Of a stretch of DNA of 64,000 nt, positions 62,717 to 64,000 are shown piece after piece. Source of the stretch: JACKIC01 sp964543795 (GTDB lineage: Bacteria; Planctomycetota; UBA1135; UBA2386); the NCBI GenBank assembly GCA_964543795.1, contig CAZIZN010000004.1:1-64000 (forward strand), read 5' to 3'. Each line of letters opens with the position of its first letter. Position 1 is the first letter of the stretch. The notes beneath the pieces were generated by a model. The model was given only the letters and a program-made list of their open reading frames with translations, did not search any database and was not told the DNA's origin. The translations under genes were made by a program, and so were the position numbers.

Positions 62717-62879
62717 GTGGCCTCCTGGGTCGGTTGACAGCCTGAGCGTACCCTTGTCGGGCACGTGCTCGGGGGGCCTTATCAGCATCCACCCGCAAGA
62801 GCCAACGAGCAGCGATGGGGTGTGAGCCTGGACGACCGGGCGCTTCGCGCATGAGCGGGGCTCCACTCCGGAGACGCAC
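62717..62879. other. Non-coding flank of the IS110 transposase (possible bridge-RNA region)
   Basis: About 160 bp upstream of the transposase contain no supported frame. In IS110-group elements the bridge RNA is encoded in this upstream end, so this is the first place to look. No RNA fold was worked out here. Confidence 0.3.
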
Positions 62880-63005
62880 GTGGACCGACAGCCTCGCACC
62901 CGACTGAAGACCGAAGCCTTGTGGTTCCTCGGCGTGCTCCTGGTAGCGGCGACTGCAGGGATCGTGGGCCTCGTCGTCTTCATCGGTCGCCTGCAGGCGC
63001 TCTGA
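62880..63005 (+). CDS. Small single-helix membrane peptide
   Basis: The 41-residue frame starts at GTG with CGGAG 6-7 bases upstream. It encodes VDRQPRTRLKTEALWFLGV and then a helix with GIVGLVVFIGRLQAL. A diverged copy of its first ~60 bp occurs at 52512, where it is cut by the edge of the 422-bp duplication. The family is unknown; the paired copies argue that this is a real element of the island. Confidence 0.4.
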   Translation: MDRQPRTRLKTEALWFLGVLLVAATAGIVGLVVFIGRLQAL

Positions 63006-63103
63006 CCCTGATTCCGGCAGATCGAGGCACCTGCCAGCAGCCAGGACTCGTGCGCCATCGGCGTAGGCTCTGCCCCTTCGAGCCGCAGCCCCCTCGCCGA
63101 CCG

Positions 63104-63134
63104 AATCGTGGTGGAACGAACCAGGTTCGGTACG
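63104..63134 (-). repeat. Right terminal inverted repeat of the island
   Basis: It contains ATCGTGGTGGAACGAACC and GGTTCGGTACG. It matches the reverse complement of 51133-51163 at 28 of 31 positions and ends 3 bp before the stop codon of the next gene. Confidence 0.75.
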
Positions 63135-63137
63135 CAG

Positions 63138-64000
63138 CTATTTTACGTGCGGGACGGCCAGCTCGAGGGCGAGGCGGTTGAACGCAGCGACGCCGTCGGC
63201 GCGCACGTCAGCCAGCCGCCCGAGTTCGACGTCGATCGCGGCGATCAGTTCGTCGGCGACGGCCAGCTGGCCCGAGGTCGGACCGAACTCCGCACCGTCG
63301 ACGGCCGACAGCACGCCGAGCAGCTTGTCCGTGAGGCGGATCGGGAAGTTGAGCGGGTCCTGGCTGCTCTTGCTGCGGGTCTGGTAGAGCGCCTCCTCGA
63401 CGGCGGTGAGCGCTGCCGCGAGCGCGCTCCGCTCGGTCTCGAGCCGTTCCTTGGCGTCGCCCTCGGCGCGGTCGACGACGGCCTGGCACTGCGTGCGCAG
63501 CGACCGGATCTGTTCGATCGCCTCGTGCGCCTTGGTGACGGTGTCGCGGCAGCGGCGCGCGAGGCGGTGGCGGGCTTGCAGTTCCTCGAGCGAGGCCGGC
63601 GAACGCGGGTCCTTCTCGATGCGGCCGATCGCGGTGGCGCGCGCGTCGCCGAGGACGACCTCGATCGTGTAGTCGCCGGGGGCCGGGCGCACCGCGCCGC
63701 CGCGGCCGTTCCAGAGGATCATGCCGTCGAGGATCTTGGGCGCTTCGCTCTTCCAGGCGACGCGCACGTCGTTCATGCCGCGCGCGAGCACGAGGCGCTC
63801 GTCCTCCGCTTCGGCGTCGCTCGCGCGGCGAAACACCACCTCGCCGTCGAAGTCGCGCACGACCACCTCGGCGCGGATCTCCGCGGCCGGCGCTTCGCTG
63901 CCGCCGACGAAGAAGCGCACCCGCAGGTCGCGCGCCGGATTGCGGCCCATGCCCGCCGCCTCGCCATCGCCGCCCGGGAACTGCACCACCGTGACCGGCG
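63138..64000 (-). CDS. C-terminal part of a VPS10/BNR-type glycosyl hydrolase-like protein (5' end outside window)
   Basis: The frame is open to the window edge, so only about 287 residues are seen. They include a beta domain (RVRFFVGGSEAPAAEIRAEVVV, ARGMNDVRVAWKS, PAPGDYTIEVVLGD) followed by a helical C-terminus (SLEELQARHRLARRCRDTV, HEAIEQIRSLRTQCQAVVD). This is the usual tail of large secreted BNR/VPS10 sortilin-like proteins of planctomycetes and related phyla. The gene ends at the island boundary, leaving it intact at the 3' end. Confidence 0.7.
   Translation of the reverse strand, partial: PVTVVQFPGGDGEAAGMGRNPARDLRVRFFVGGSEAPAAEIRAEVVVRDFDGEVVFRRASDAEAEDERLVLARGMNDVRVAWKSEAPKILDGMILWNGRGGAVRPAPGDYTIEVVLGDARATAIGRIEKDPRSPASLEELQARHRLARRCRDTVTKAHEAIEQIRSLRTQCQAVVDRAEGDAKERLETERSALAAALTAVEEALYQTRSKSSQDPLNFPIRLTDKLLGVLSAVDGAEFGPTSGQLAVADELIAAIDVELGRLADVRADGVAAFNRLALELAVPHVK

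Overview
The window is about 70% GC and fits an uncultured, free-living planctomycete. It has many Sec-secreted proteins whose C-termini share one domain type (ends such as SNGLTLTV or SNGVRLII), lipoproteins, TMTC-like TPR glycosyltransferases, HEAT-repeat proteins, an Na+-NQR operon and a selenocysteine tRNA. The planctomycete assignment is an inference from gene content.

Layout. Positions 1-12.4 kb: the end of a cytochrome b fused to carboxypeptidase-regulatory-like domains, a beta-lactamase-fold hydrolase, membrane glycosyltransferases, secreted proteins and an EamA exporter. 12.4-19.8 kb: an NAD-dependent molybdenum formate dehydrogenase split into fdsA-fdsD and fdsG-fdsB by an oppositely oriented Sua5/TsaC gene and a thioredoxin-fold gene; the latter ends in a UGA that may encode selenocysteine. 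19.8-22.3 kb: a lysophospholipid acyltransferase and purE-purK. 22.3-26.8 kb: a tightly overlapping lipopolysaccharide-core-like operon (GT2, GT4, KdkA-like kinase, CgeB-like GT). 26.8-32 kb: sodB, mazG, a candidate structured RNA with an intrinsic terminator, apbE, a GT87 protein and a lipoprotein. 32-38.7 kb: a (GA)n tract, 131-bp tandem repeats and the operon nqrM-nqrA-B-C-D-E-F, which the ApbE flavin transferase would serve. 38.8-51.1 kb: an acyl carrier protein, tRNA-Sec (selC), a large beta-propeller-like secreted protein, an EF-P-like gene, a GHL10-type glycosidase operon and cstA.

51.1-63.1 kb is an accessory island bounded by near-identical 31-bp inverted repeats that lie against the stop codons of the two flanking chromosomal genes. 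It contains small + strand genes separated by attC-like hairpins (core GTTRRRY, shared CTGATGGGCAA...GACGTTGG), which is the layout of an integron cassette array without an integrase in view. Inside it are a lower-GC module flanked by a 422-bp direct duplication and an IS110-family transposase. The module carries an ECF-like sigma factor whose start codon is followed at once by 21 AG dinucleotides, plus two envelope genes. Gain or loss of one AG unit ends translation within about ten codons, so this looks like an ON/OFF phase-variable sigma switch.

The observations most worth following are the phase-variable sigma factor, the candidate C-terminal selenocysteine redoxin together with selC, the cassette array with its terminal inverted repeats, the structured RNA after mazG, and the cytochrome b fusion.
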